Positions 8,774 through 17,413 of a DNA stretch of 64,000 bases are shown in pieces. Made by a program: the position numbers and the translations under genes. This DNA comes from Citrobacter sp. Res13-Sevr-PEB04-36. Its GTDB lineage: Bacteria; Pseudomonadota; Gammaproteobacteria; Enterobacterales; Enterobacteriaceae. The first letter of the stretch is position 1. Each line of letters starts with the position of its first letter. Where the stretch lies: assembly GCF_015672735.1 (NCBI RefSeq), contig NZ_JADABY010000025.1, positions 95,875-159,874 on the forward strand. The letters are read 5' to 3'. The notes below the pieces were generated by a model that saw only the letters and a list, made by a program, of their open reading frames with translations, searched no databases and was not told the DNA's origin.

Positions 8774-9310
8774 TTAACTGCGCGGGTAATGGATGAGCGA
8801 ATGAAAGTAAACCGTCTGTTCGCTGCTGTTCCGATAACTGTGCGCGGAATCCCCGGCAAAACGCACCCCCTCGCCGGTTTTTAACGTTCGCCAGCTGCCG
8901 TCAATGTCCATATCCAGCAGGCCATTAATCACCACCACATGTTCAATAACGCCGGTCTCGTGCGGGGTAGATTCGCTGAGCGCTCCCGGTGCCAGCAGTA
9001 TCGAAAAATGGTCAAAGCAGAGTTGCGGATCCCACGGGAACAGCGGCGTGACGATCATCGCCTGCTGCTGTGGGTCGAATGCGGGCGTGCTGTCGGCTTC
9101 CGGCGGCGTGATAAAGGTCGAAAAGGGCACGTTCAGCCCGGTAGCGATTTTCCATAATGTCGCCACCGTTGGGCTGGATTCGTTGCGCTCAATCTGCCCC
9201 AACATGGCTTTTGACACGCCGGTCTCCTGCGCCAGACGCGCAAGGCTCCATTCCCGCTGTTGACGTAGCATCCTGAGCGTAGTCGCCAGATAGTGGGTAA
9301 CATTATCCAT
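8774..9310 (-). CDS. ydcN: YdcN, XRE-cupin transcriptional regulator
   Basis: A 178-residue regulator with an N-terminal XRE helix-turn-helix (residues about 8-65, with SLARLAQETGVSKAMLGQIE) and a C-terminal cupin domain that likely senses a small ligand (GVIEHVVVINGLLDMDIDG). The start MDNVTHYLATTL at 9310 reproduces the E. coli YdcN length; an ATG 11 codons upstream is rejected. It is divergent from ydcO with a 103-base gap that contains two copies of a 10-bp palindrome, so it probably controls the ydcO transporter and itself. The ligand is unknown. Confidence 0.9.
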   Translation of the reverse strand: MDNVTHYLATTLRMLRQQREWSLARLAQETGVSKAMLGQIERNESSPTVATLWKIATGLNVPFSTFITPPEADSTPAFDPQQQAMIVTPLFPWDPQLCFDHFSILLAPGALSESTPHETGVIEHVVVINGLLDMDIDGSWRTLKTGEGVRFAGDSAHSYRNSSEQTVYFHSLIHYPRS

Positions 9311-9358
9311 TCGTTTTCTCCCGATCTCATGTGGCAAAGACATAGCCTATCACTTGTA

Positions 9359-9399
9359 CGTTATAACGCACAGTGCTACAGTGAATGACCGTTATAACG
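9359..9399. promoter_or_regulatory. Twin palindromes, candidate YdcN operator
   Basis: The perfect palindrome CGTTATAACG occurs twice, at 9359-9368 and 9390-9399, each followed by CAC/CACG, with starts 31 bases apart, close to three helical turns. The second copy lies 14 bases before the ydcO ATG and the first is 49 bases before the ydcN ATG. XRE-cupin proteins bind short palindromes as dimers, so these are the natural candidates for autoregulation and ydcO repression. The sites are seen directly; the binding is inferred. Confidence 0.6.
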
Positions 9400-9413
9400 C
9401 ACGCGGAGTTGCT

Positions 9414-10580
9414 ATGCGCACATGTTATCTTCCTCTGCCTACTGTACTGTCTGGTTTCGTGGCCGTGCTGGTCGGCTATGCCAGTTCAGCGGCGATTATC
9501 TGGCAAGCAGCGATGTCCGCTGGAGCAACTACCGGGCAAATTGCGGGTTGGATGACTGCCCTGGGCATCGCCATGGGCGTCAGTACGCTGGCATTAACGT
9601 TATGGTACCGTGCGCCGATATTAACCGCGTGGTCAACGCCCGGCGCGGCACTGTTGGTCACCGGTCTGCAGGGTTTAACCATGCAGGAGGCAATTGGCGT
9701 ATTTATTGTCGCCAATGCGCTGATCGTCCTGTGCGGCGTGACGGGATTGTTCGCCCGACTGATGCAAGTCATCCCTCACTCGCTGGCGTCAGCGATGCTG
9801 GCTGGGATCCTGCTGCGTTTTGGCCTACAGGCATTTAATAGTTTGAACAACGAGCTGCTACTGTGCGGCAGCATGCTGCTGGCGTGGCTGGTGCTCAAAG
9901 TTGTCGCCCCCCGCTACGCGGTCATTGCTGCGATGTTGGTGGGGATAATGATTGCCTTGATAAAAGGTGACATTGTCACTAATAACATAACTCTCTCACC
10001 GGTGATGCCGGAATTTATCGCCCCCCACTTTTCCCTCGCCCACAGCATCAGTATTGCCCTGCCGCTGTTTCTGGTCACCATGGCCTCGCAAAATGCCCCC
10101 GGCATTGCCACCATGAAGGCCTCCGGCTATTCATTACCCGTTTCGCCGTTGATCGTGTTCACCGGCCTGCTGGCGCTGTTGTTTTCCCCGTTTGGCGTCT
10201 ACTCCATCTGTATTGCCGCCATCACCGCCGCGATATGCCAAAGCCCGGAAGCGCACCCGGACGCCCAGCGACGCTGGTTAGCCGCCGCAGCTGCGGGTGT
10301 TTTCTATCTGCTGGCGGGCGTATTCGGCGGTTCAGTGACCGGGTTAATGGCGGCCCTGCCGGTAAGCTGGATCCAGATGTTGGCCGGTCTGGCGCTGCTG
10401 GGAACGATTAGCGGCAGCCTGTATCAGGCACTGCATCATGAAGCCGAGCGTGACGCGGCGATTATCACCTTTCTGGTCACCGCCAGCGGTTTGACGCTGC
10501 TGGGGATTGGATCTGCATTTTGGGGATTAATTGCCGGAGGGGTGTGCTACACGGTGCTGAGATTAGCGCGCCGCACGTAG
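9414..10580 (+). CDS. ydcO: YdcO, BenE-family inner-membrane transporter
   Basis: A 388-residue polytopic inner-membrane protein of the benzoate/H+ symporter (BenE) family, with about 11-12 hydrophobic segments along the whole length (TVLSGFVAVLVGYASSAAII at the start). The signature NAPGIATMKASGY mid-protein matches the family's conserved central motif. The start MRTCYLPLPTVL at 9414 follows CGGAG; the ATG 20 codons upstream would run through the candidate operator and is rejected. The substrate is unproven; an aromatic acid is the family expectation. Its last 18 bases overlap the end of the convergent araC-type gene. Confidence 0.9.
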   Translation: MRTCYLPLPTVLSGFVAVLVGYASSAAIIWQAAMSAGATTGQIAGWMTALGIAMGVSTLALTLWYRAPILTAWSTPGAALLVTGLQGLTMQEAIGVFIVANALIVLCGVTGLFARLMQVIPHSLASAMLAGILLRFGLQAFNSLNNELLLCGSMLLAWLVLKVVAPRYAVIAAMLVGIMIALIKGDIVTNNITLSPVMPEFIAPHFSLAHSISIALPLFLVTMASQNAPGIATMKASGYSLPVSPLIVFTGLLALLFSPFGVYSICIAAITAAICQSPEAHPDAQRRWLAAAAAGVFYLLAGVFGGSVTGLMAALPVSWIQMLAGLALLGTISGSLYQALHHEAERDAAIITFLVTASGLTLLGIGSAFWGLIAGGVCYTVLRLARRT

Positions 10581-11432
10581 CTGCGAGGGCGTTTTGCCCG
10601 TCACCTGTTTAAAACGGTTGCTGAAGTGGCTGGCAGAGCTAAATCCGCAGGCCATCGCGATATCCGACAAGCTGCGGGAAGAGTAACAAACCAGCTGCTG
10701 CGCCAGCGCCATACGCCGCTGCATCACATATTGATGGGGTGCCATGTTCATCGACTGGCGGAACATTCGGGCAAAGTGAAAATCGCTCAACGCCGCTTCA
10801 CCGGCTAAATCGCTCAGGGTGATGGGGTACGCCAAATGCGCGTCGATATAGGCCAGAACGTTACGCAAGGTGACGGGCGCGAGTCCTCCCGTGACCACCG
10901 GCGGTCGCCATTGTACGTTGCTGTAATGCTGGATCAGGTGCGTCAATAACAGCGAGGACGCGGCGCTGAGCGTGAGATGGTTAGCAGGCTGTTGCCAGTC
11001 ATTACCAAGCAAAAACTGGCGGTACACGGCGGTGATCCCCGGATCGCTGCCGAAAGTATGTTCATCCAGCGTGACGCTATAGGGGCTCTTATCCCAGACT
11101 TTCTCCCCCACCTCGCGCAGATGCGCGTCGGTGCAGTAGAGATGCACAAACGACAGATCGTCGCGGATATCCCAGCTGGATTCGCTCTCTTTGGGCATCA
11201 GGCAGAAGCGGTCCGGGCCACCGCCGTTCTTCCAGCCGCCCGCCGTTTTGTGGTAACTCTCATAGCCATCTGCCACATACAAACTGAGCGTATGGTGATC
11301 GCAATATTGGGTGATGGTATCGCGTTTGTTCGACCATGCCGCCAGCTGGATCCCAGAATGTAACGCAACCGATTCATGCAGCACGGCATTATGTTTGCGT
11401 AAGTTTTCAAAGGCATCGTAGGGCTGAGGCAT
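10563..11432 (-). CDS. AraC-family transcriptional regulator
   Basis: A 289-residue regulator: an N-terminal AraC-type ligand/dimerisation region (residues 1-175) and a C-terminal double helix-turn-helix (about 190-289) with ITLSDLAGEAALSDFHFARMF and the hallmark SDIAMACGFSSASHFSNRFK followed by GKTPSQLR. It is transcribed divergently from an EamA transporter gene 188 bases away, and that is its most probable target. Neither gene belongs to the K-12 ydcO-ydcL interval as I know it. I cannot name an inducer; the transporter family suggests a metabolite or drug export role. Confidence 0.85.
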   Translation of the reverse strand: MPQPYDAFENLRKHNAVLHESVALHSGIQLAAWSNKRDTITQYCDHHTLSLYVADGYESYHKTAGGWKNGGGPDRFCLMPKESESSWDIRDDLSFVHLYCTDAHLREVGEKVWDKSPYSVTLDEHTFGSDPGITAVYRQFLLGNDWQQPANHLTLSAASSLLLTHLIQHYSNVQWRPPVVTGGLAPVTLRNVLAYIDAHLAYPITLSDLAGEAALSDFHFARMFRQSMNMAPHQYVMQRRMALAQQLVCYSSRSLSDIAMACGFSSASHFSNRFKQVTGKTPSQLRAAR

Positions 11433-11620
11433 ACCATCACTTTCAAAGACGTTGTGAGCAGACTTTCAGTCTATCTCAGCAACAGGGTGTTAACAGCCCT
11501 CTTTTCCGCTTTGCAGAAAAAAAAGCGCAAGATTTTGCAAGTCTCTCGCAATCGGATGAAAGCGCCCGCGGAGGTGGCGTGGCAAAGTCTGCCTTTGAAT
11601 AGGCAAAATGAGAGCGATGT

Positions 11621-12529
11621 ATGAACGCACTGTTGTACAGTCTGGTGGTGGTGATATGGGGCACGACGTGGATTGCGATTTACCTGCAACAGGGCCCGGT
11701 TGCCGCACCGGTTTCTATTTTCTGGCGCTTTGCCGTTGCCAGCACGGTGATGATAGCTATTCTGCTGGTAAGCGGAAAATTGCGTAAGCTTTCTGCGCGT
11801 GACCATCTGTTTTGTTTGTTACAAGGTGGATGCGTTTTTTGTTTTAACTTCTGGTGTTTTTACACGGCTGCCGCGTGGATCAATACCGGACTCGAATCGG
11901 TTATTTTCTCGATGGCGGTCCTGTTCAATGCGGTTAATAGCTACCTGTTTTTTGGTCAAAAACCGCCGCGACGTTTTTATGTCGCCGCTGGACTGGGGCT
12001 GACAGGTATCGTCACCTTGTTCTGGCAAGATTTAGTCAACAGTGGGTTGAATCACTCGCTGCTGCTGGGCATTGGTTTGAGCGCCCTCGGCACTTTTGGT
12101 TTCTCGCTTGGCAATATGATCAGTCTGCGTCATCAGAAAAATGGCCTTGAAGTGATGACCACCAATAGTTGGGCGATGTTATACGGCACGGTGTTGATTG
12201 CTACCATTGCGCTGGTGCGTGGCGACAACTTCACGCCACAGTGGACCTTCAGTTATCTCAGTGCGCTGTTGTATCTGGCGATTTTCGGTTCGGTGATCGC
12301 CTTTGGCGCCTATTTCACGCTAGTCGGACGTATCGGCCCCAGTAAAGCGGCATACAGCACGCTGCTTTTCCCGTTGGTGGCACTGACGCTGTCCACGCTG
12401 TATGAGGGATATGTCTGGCAGGTCAATGCGATTATCGGGTTAGTGCTGATTTTGCTGGGGAATCTGGTGATGTTCACCCGTCCGGAAATGCTGATGGGGA
12501 AACTGCTGTACCGTCGCAGGGTAGCCTAA
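11621..12529 (+). CDS. EamA-family (DMT superfamily) permease
   Basis: A 302-residue inner-membrane transporter with ten hydrophobic helices in two EamA halves. It opens with LVVVIWGTTWIAIYLQQGPV, typical of RhaT/YdcZ-like metabolite exporters, and the second half carries the repeated SVIAFGAYFTLVGRIGPSKAA motif. The ATG at 11621 follows GAGAG with a short gap. It is divergent from the AraC-type gene and ends at a bidirectional terminator facing ydcL. Substrate cannot be told; amino acid or metabolite efflux is the family norm. Confidence 0.87.
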   Translation: MNALLYSLVVVIWGTTWIAIYLQQGPVAAPVSIFWRFAVASTVMIAILLVSGKLRKLSARDHLFCLLQGGCVFCFNFWCFYTAAAWINTGLESVIFSMAVLFNAVNSYLFFGQKPPRRFYVAAGLGLTGIVTLFWQDLVNSGLNHSLLLGIGLSALGTFGFSLGNMISLRHQKNGLEVMTTNSWAMLYGTVLIATIALVRGDNFTPQWTFSYLSALLYLAIFGSVIAFGAYFTLVGRIGPSKAAYSTLLFPLVALTLSTLYEGYVWQVNAIIGLVLILLGNLVMFTRPEMLMGKLLYRRRVA

Positions 12530-12530
12530 A

Positions 12531-12568
12531 AAAACGCACCATCCGCAGAAAGCAGATGGTGCATTTTT
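12531..12568. terminator. Bidirectional terminator between EamA gene and ydcL
   Basis: GCACCATC at 12536-12543 pairs with GATGGTGC at 12555-12562 around an 11-base loop. It is flanked by four A bases on the left and five T bases on the right, so it can terminate both the rightward permease gene and leftward ydcL, whose stop is only 3-9 bases away. Confidence 0.8.
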
Positions 12569-12570
12569 CA

Positions 12571-13242
12571 TTATTGTTTTTGGTTTATGTTAAACATGGA
12601 GGCATCGGTCGCCATGTCATCAACCACTTTCTTCAACGTTTCGAACGCCATCGGCGTACTTTCGTTGTTCAGGTCTTTACCTTCACCCTTACGAACAACT
12701 TTGATCACAGGTTTATTGGTTGCCGCATCGATCAACTCACCTTCAAAATAGAGGTGGGTATCCATGGTGCGGTGCCCTGTCGCCATTTGCGTACCGGCAA
12801 CAACCAGTGCAACCGGAACCACTTCATAGAATTGCAGCCCTTCTTTACTGGTATCAACACCGGTGATCGCCCCACGGAAAATCAGGCTACGTGGGCCAGG
12901 GGTTGTCACCAGAGGCTTACGCTTACCAATGGAAGTTTTCATTTGAGTATTGGTATAGCTCAGCAGCTTATCAAGCACCTGCTGTCCAACCTGAGTGGTT
13001 GGCTTAGGAACCGGATAATACGTGACCGGGTTATAAACGATATTATCGTATTTAGATTCATTAAAGCCAGGGTCAACCCAACGAAGCACGGTTTGCCCCG
13101 ATGCTGATTTAGTTTCCTTCAGGCCAGAATAGTCTTTTAAAAACCCAGAGTATTTATCCGGCTGAGTCACTTTTGACGCACAGCCAGATAATGCCAACAG
13201 GCCAGTAAGCACTGCAACTTTAAATAAAGTTTGAGTACGCAT
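12571..13242 (-). CDS. ydcL: YdcL, DUF3313 outer-membrane-type lipoprotein
   Basis: A 223-residue lipoprotein. The signal ends in the lipobox LSGC at residue 20 (LLALSGCASKVTQPDK); no Asp follows the cysteine, so Lol export to the outer membrane is expected. The body matches E. coli YdcL nearly throughout in its recognisable stretches (PDKYSGFLKDYS, TYYPVPKPTTQVGQ, GPRSLIFRGAITGVDTS, VALVVAGTQMATGHRT). Function unknown. It has a monocistronic layout, with its own promoter region of 156 bases before tehB's end. Confidence 0.9.
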   Translation of the reverse strand: MRTQTLFKVAVLTGLLALSGCASKVTQPDKYSGFLKDYSGLKETKSASGQTVLRWVDPGFNESKYDNIVYNPVTYYPVPKPTTQVGQQVLDKLLSYTNTQMKTSIGKRKPLVTTPGPRSLIFRGAITGVDTSKEGLQFYEVVPVALVVAGTQMATGHRTMDTHLYFEGELIDAATNKPVIKVVRKGEGKDLNNESTPMAFETLKKVVDDMATDASMFNINQKQ

Positions 13243-13343
13243 GAAACGATCCCTTTAGTTTTCGCAATGATGCTTAAAAAGAATAGCAAAACAGAATCGT
13301 TTTGGATGTACTAAAAATGGTAAGGACCGCACAATTTTATCTT

Positions 13344-13373
13344 AACGTTCAGCATAAAAAAATGCTGAACGTT
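13344..13373 (-). terminator. Hairpin downstream of tehB
   Basis: A perfect 12-base inverted repeat (AACGTTCAGCAT at 13344-13355 and its complement at 13362-13373) has a loop of six A bases (six U in the tehB transcript). It starts 25 bases after the tehB stop and is the likely 3' end structure of tehAB. The T-run lies in the loop instead of after the stem, which is atypical for an intrinsic terminator. Confidence 0.55.
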
Positions 13374-13398
13374 GAAAGAGTTATCTCAAATGCAAGCT

Positions 13399-13995
13399 TT
13401 ATGCAGTTTTACGCGCCAGCATTGTCGCAAAGCGTAGTTTAATACGATTGCCGTTCTCATCCGTACGGTGAAGTTCACCCACGTCTTCATTGTACTTCAG
13501 GAGATCCCATCCGTTGTAATAGCGGCGTAACTCGCCTGCTTTAAACGCAAACGGGAACCCAACGGTACACGGAAAATCATCGGTATCCATTGCCGCGACG
13601 ATCAGGTTATATCCACCTGGTTTTGTGCAGCGCTGCATATTCTCAATCAGGCCCGGAATGGTTTTCGCTTCGAGGAACATCATCACCACGGTAGAGAGAA
13701 TAAAATCATATTCCCCGTCAAAGCGTAACGCATTGAGGTCCACTACCCCGGCTTGCAGGTTGGTCAGCCCTTCCGCATCTTTAATGCGCTCCAGGTTGGC
13801 AATGCTCATTGGGTTTTTATCCCACGCGGTCACGTCATAACCGTTAGCCGCCAGGAACAGACTGTTACGACCATTCCCGCAGCCCAAATCTAACGTTTTG
13901 CCAGGGGCAACAATTTTTGCCGCCTCAACAACGTCGGAATGTGTACGGGTTAAATCATATTTCTCAGTAAAGTAGTTTTCGTCACAACGGGTCAT
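13399..13995 (-). CDS. tehB: TehB, tellurite/thiopurine S-adenosylmethionine methyltransferase
   Basis: A 198-residue class I methyltransferase. SAM motif I is [21 protein letters not shown] at about residues 34-55 and motif II/III surrounds [17 protein letters not shown]. TehB methylates and volatilises tellurite (and other soft chalcogen compounds) in the cytosol using SAM. Its ATG shares one base with the tehA stop, so translation of the pair is coupled. One residue longer than E. coli TehB (197). Confidence 0.93.
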   Translation of the reverse strand: MTRCDENYFTEKYDLTRTHSDVVEAAKIVAPGKTLDLGCGNGRNSLFLAANGYDVTAWDKNPMSIANLERIKDAEGLTNLQAGVVDLNALRFDGEYDFILSTVVMMFLEAKTIPGLIENMQRCTKPGGYNLIVAAMDTDDFPCTVGFPFAFKAGELRRYYNGWDLLKYNEDVGELHRTDENGNRIKLRFATMLARKTA

Positions 13996-14996
13996 TATTT
14001 ATCCTCAGATTTCAGTAATGCAGCACGTTCCGTGCGGATAAGCAGTTTTCCCTGCATCAGCAATGCAAACGTACGTATCAGTAATAGCGCAATGATAAAA
14101 TTGGTAAAAATAAACAGCGGGATCGCCAACGTATGGAAAAAGCCTGACGCGCTGCCGTGGCCTAAATGCAGCCCCGTCGTCGCCAGCGCGGACACGCCAA
14201 ACGAGAAGCTCCAGAATGACGCATTAAACGGCTGAGACAGGTACCACGGCATCAGTCGTAACATGAACAGCAGTTGCAGCAAGCCATAGCCGAACAACAT
14301 TTTTGCCAGCGTATCGCCTTCTCCGCCGTTGACACTGAGCCAGGCGCTACAGGCAACCAGCGCCGGAGCCAGTTGGATCCCTAGCGAGGTACGTAATACC
14401 GCCGGCAGCTCACCTGAACTACGTAATCGTTGCAGAATAACCGGTTCAAGGCTTAGCCACGAAAAGACGCCCGCGCCCAAAAAGACCAACCCTGCATCAT
14501 TGTAACCGAGCGCGCCACAGGCCATGGCGCTGATAAAGTTGTTGGCCACGGTCGGCAGGTACAAACCCGGCGTGGTGGCTTCTTCAGGATGAGAACCCCG
14601 CCACAGTCCTGCCGTTTGCCAGGCCGCATACGACAGTTGGATCACCACACCAATACCAAACAAGGCCACGGCTAATGGTCGGCACCACGGAACAAAACCA
14701 ATTGCTACCAACATGGTTGTGGCAGGGAAAAGACTAACAAAGCTACTCATTACCGGGTGGCGTATTTCTGCCAGCACGCTGTGGGGAAAACGCACCAGGC
14801 GGGTAACAAATGCCAGCGTTAGCAGTCCCCAAATGACCATCGCGAGGATTACCAGACCGTCACCCATCCAGTGGCTCACCGGCCATATCTGACTGGCATA
14901 TCGCCAGGCAAAACCCATCCCGATAGTTCCCAGTACCATGCCAAAATAACCGGCCGGAAGATTAAGGACTCGCTCACTGTGCTTGTTATTACTCAT
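13995..14996 (-). CDS. tehA: TehA, SLAC1-family anion channel/tellurite resistance protein
   Basis: A 333-residue integral membrane protein of the TehA/SLAC1 family with ten hydrophobic helices, beginning [22 protein letters not shown]. The family's central phenylalanine gate region (around [14 protein letters not shown]) is present. In E. coli it confers tellurite and dequalinium resistance together with TehB; the plant homologue is an anion channel. It is the first gene of the tehAB operon and overlaps tehB by one base. An internal deletion or frameshift is not apparent. Confidence 0.93.
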   Translation of the reverse strand: MSNNKHSERVLNLPAGYFGMVLGTIGMGFAWRYASQIWPVSHWMGDGLVILAMVIWGLLTLAFVTRLVRFPHSVLAEIRHPVMSSFVSLFPATTMLVAIGFVPWCRPLAVALFGIGVVIQLSYAAWQTAGLWRGSHPEEATTPGLYLPTVANNFISAMACGALGYNDAGLVFLGAGVFSWLSLEPVILQRLRSSGELPAVLRTSLGIQLAPALVACSAWLSVNGGEGDTLAKMLFGYGLLQLLFMLRLMPWYLSQPFNASFWSFSFGVSALATTGLHLGHGSASGFFHTLAIPLFIFTNFIIALLLIRTFALLMQGKLLIRTERAALLKSEDK

Positions 14997-15109
14997 TTCG
15001 TTTATTTTTTAAAGTATATTTGAAATACATTTTATGGAATTTACGGCTGTTTAGCCAGTGCGGAAAACTTTGCTACGTTTAACTAAGGTGTGCAACAGGG
15101 AAATTCGCC

Positions 15110-16090
15110 ATGACCAAGTATTGTCTTTGCAACGAACCCCGTACCTTCAGTTATCAGGATAATGACCACAAAAAAAACGTATCGTTACGCCAGATAATCG
15201 CCCTCATCGACTTTAATGATGTAAAAGCCGGAACGCGGGGCGGCTGGATTGACGATGAAAGCGTGCTGGCACAAAACGGCAATTGCTGGATTTACGATGA
15301 GAATGCTATCGCCTTTGCCGGGGCGGTTATCTCCGGTAACGCCCGCATTACCCAGGCAAGCGTGGTCCGAGATGCCGCCCAGATTAGCGGTGAGGCGTGG
15401 ATTGACCAGTCAGAAATCAGCCACGGCGCACAGATAAGTGACAACGTCACAGTTAAAAGCGCAATTATCCGTGGAGAATGCCTCCTTTCCGGTGAGGCCT
15501 GTGTGTTAAGTGACTCGGAAATCATTGCCGCCAAAGGATTAACCCGTGAAAGCGACCAAATGCTGCACATTTACGACCGCGCTATCGTCAGCAACTCGCG
15601 CGTGGTGCATCAGGCGCAAATATATGGCGACGCCGTCGTCAGCTACGCCTTTATCGAACACCGCGCCGAAGTTTTTGATTTTGCGCGAATAGAGGGCAAC
15701 GAGGAAAATAACGTCTGGATCTGCGATTGCGCGAAAGTGTACGGGCACGCCAGGGTTGTCGCCGGAACCGATGACGATGCCATTCCTACCCTGCGCTACA
15801 GTTCGCAGGTGGCGGAACACGCCGTGGTCGAGGGTAACTGCATCCTGAAGCATCACGTGCTGGTTGGGGGGCACGCGCACCTTCGCGGCGGTCCAATCCT
15901 GCTTGATGATCGCATCCTCATTGAGGGTCACGCCTGCATCCAGGGAGAAGTGTTGATCGAGCATCATATTGAGGTTACCGGCCAGGCTTGCATCGAGGCA
16001 TTTGAGGGCGACGTGATTCATCTACGCGGCCCGAAAGTGGTCAATGGTCAACAGCGTATTACCCGCACGCCTCTGGCTGGCTTATTCTGA
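15110..16090 (+). CDS. ydcK: YdcK, predicted enzyme with left-handed beta-helix repeats
   Basis: A 326-residue protein made largely of hexapeptide-like repeats (patterns such as [38 protein letters not shown]), implying a left-handed beta-helix like that in acyl- and sugar-O-acetyltransferases. No catalytic assignment is known for E. coli YdcK of the same length. The start [16 protein letters not shown] with GGG upstream matches it. The stop overlaps the 3' end of the convergent rimL gene by nine bases. Confidence 0.88.
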   Translation: MTKYCLCNEPRTFSYQDNDHKKNVSLRQIIALIDFNDVKAGTRGGWIDDESVLAQNGNCWIYDENAIAFAGAVISGNARITQASVVRDAAQISGEAWIDQSEISHGAQISDNVTVKSAIIRGECLLSGEACVLSDSEIIAAKGLTRESDQMLHIYDRAIVSNSRVVHQAQIYGDAVVSYAFIEHRAEVFDFARIEGNEENNVWICDCAKVYGHARVVAGTDDDAIPTLRYSSQVAEHAVVEGNCILKHHVLVGGHAHLRGGPILLDDRILIEGHACIQGEVLIEHHIEVTGQACIEAFEGDVIHLRGPKVVNGQQRITRTPLAGLF

Positions 16091-16627
16091 GGTGCAATCA
16101 ATGATACGGGCGTAGAGATTCACATCGTGGTACTCACCGTTGAGGTACTCCGCCTGCATCATACGCCCTTCCAGCAGGAAGCCATTGCGCTGCGCGACCT
16201 GATTACTTTCATGGTTGTCCACCCGGCATTTAATAATAAAACGGCGGATCTCACCACGCTGCGCATAATGCTGAATAAACGCCTGTAGCGCCCGGGACAG
16301 TATGCCGAGCCCCTGATGCTCTTCATTCAGCCAGTAACCGATATAGGCGGCTTTATTCAGCGGTTCAATCTGGTTAAACGAGATCACTCCCACCACATTC
16401 TGCTGTTCAAAAATAAGGAACATTTTGGCGTAGCCGCGCTGATGCAACATCATATTCCCCTGCACGTTCTTGCGCGTGTCATCCTCGGATCCCACAAACT
16501 GTGGCCAGTTCAGCGACTGCTGCAGCCAGAGCTTATTTTTGAGTACCAACTGATGCAATGGCGTGACGTGTTGCTCTTCGACTGCCCGCAGTTCCAGCGT
16601 ATCGCTGACGGGAATGACTTCTGGCAT
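16082..16627 (-). CDS. rimL: RimL, ribosomal protein L12 N-acetyltransferase
   Basis: A 181-residue GNAT enzyme that acetylates the N-terminal serine of ribosomal protein L12 (giving L7). The acetyl-CoA motif is seen around [21 protein letters not shown], and the C-terminal [17 protein letters not shown] is the RimJ/RimL signature. The start [15 protein letters not shown] at 16627 sits behind AAGGAG with a five-base gap; the longer reading frame (15 extra residues) has no such site. Two residues longer than E. coli RimL. Confidence 0.92.
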   Translation of the reverse strand: MPEVIPVSDTLELRAVEEQHVTPLHQLVLKNKLWLQQSLNWPQFVGSEDDTRKNVQGNMMLHQRGYAKMFLIFEQQNVVGVISFNQIEPLNKAAYIGYWLNEEHQGLGILSRALQAFIQHYAQRGEIRRFIIKCRVDNHESNQVAQRNGFLLEGRMMQAEYLNGEYHDVNLYARIIDCTSE

Positions 16628-17021
16628 GTTTTTCTCCTTCACTTGCATTAACAGGGCATTTCTGACTGCCATCCGCTGATATTAATCTGTTTATCACCCC
16701 GGACATCCTCATGGGGATGAACATCCTATCTCAGAGAAAGGTTCCGTTCACCTCATGTTCATCGTTTCTCTGAAGCACCGATTCCTGTGAACGAGTAAAG
16801 GCCGTTCTACGCCACGCTCTTTACAATCCCGGCACCCGGCACGGAAAATTGTTGCTGCGCAATTCCCTCAGGAAGTGGAAGAAATCAGCGGCGCGCTGTT
16901 CACCGAAATGTCGATTCTATGGGGCGCGACGCATAAACGGGGGGATGGTCGATTAAGCTTTAAACAGGAAGGGCTTCCCATTCTTGCGGAAAGCCCTTTT
17001 ACACAGCGAGAGTCGTATTAT
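16628..17021. other. Intergenic region with a possible decayed gene
   Basis: 394 bases between rimL and ydcH. A rightward open frame through about 16848-16970 reads ARKIVAAQFPQEVEE then ISGALFTEMSILWGATHK, which looks protein-like but has no good start, and it runs straight into the hairpin before ydcH. No known family is recognised. It may be a remnant of a gene or a chance frame. Confidence 0.35.
16969..17000. terminator. Hairpin downstream of ydcH
   Basis: AAGGGCTT at 16969-16976 pairs with AAGCCCTT at 16991-16998 (with a flanking CC/GG extension and one bulge). It stands 22 bases after the leftward ydcH stop. The T-run (TTTT, 16997-17000) is on the rightward side, so it would terminate rightward transcripts better than ydcH. 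Confidence 0.5.
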
Positions 17022-17246
17022 TTAGCTCTCACTGACACTCTCTTTTTGCAGGATTTTGAGCAGGTCTTCCTTCAGGTGAAGTTTCTGTTTCTTCAGGCGA
17101 ACAATATCCAAACTGTATCCCCGACCATCCGAACCTTCCAGTCTGGAAATCTCATGATCAAGGCTGTTGTGTTTTTCGAATAAAGACAGAAAGCGAGGAT
17201 TCTCGGATTTCAGTCGGGAAATGAGGTCTCTGTATTCTGGAAACAT
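17022..17246 (-). CDS. ydcH: YdcH, DUF465 small coiled-coil protein
   Basis: A 74-residue protein of the DUF465/YdcH family, predicted as a two-helix hairpin coiled coil with heptad-like leucines (SRLEGSDGRGYSLDIVRLKKQKLHLKEDLLKIL). It begins MFPEYRDLISRLKSENPRF, as in E. coli YdcH of identical length. The function is unknown. The stop lies just before a hairpin, and the gene is separated from opgD by 167 bases. Confidence 0.92.
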   Translation of the reverse strand: MFPEYRDLISRLKSENPRFLSLFEKHNSLDHEISRLEGSDGRGYSLDIVRLKKQKLHLKEDLLKILQKESVSES

Positions 17247-17413
17247 ACTTTCTCCCTGTTAGTGGACATAAAGCGTGTATAAGAAATACACACCTTCAGC
17301 TTACCCATTTGGCATAGGGAAAAATGCGAACAGGATCGAGTAAATAGCGTACAGAATGTTCCAGCAGAGATGAGGTCTGTGACTCCCCTTCAGGAGAGCC
17401 ACAGGACTTGCGA

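Noticed and set aside
16875..17183. Rightward 102-codon ORF overlapping ydcH
   Set aside because: Start is GTG without ribosome-binding site; its second half is antisense to ydcH. Only the first part was kept as a possible remnant.
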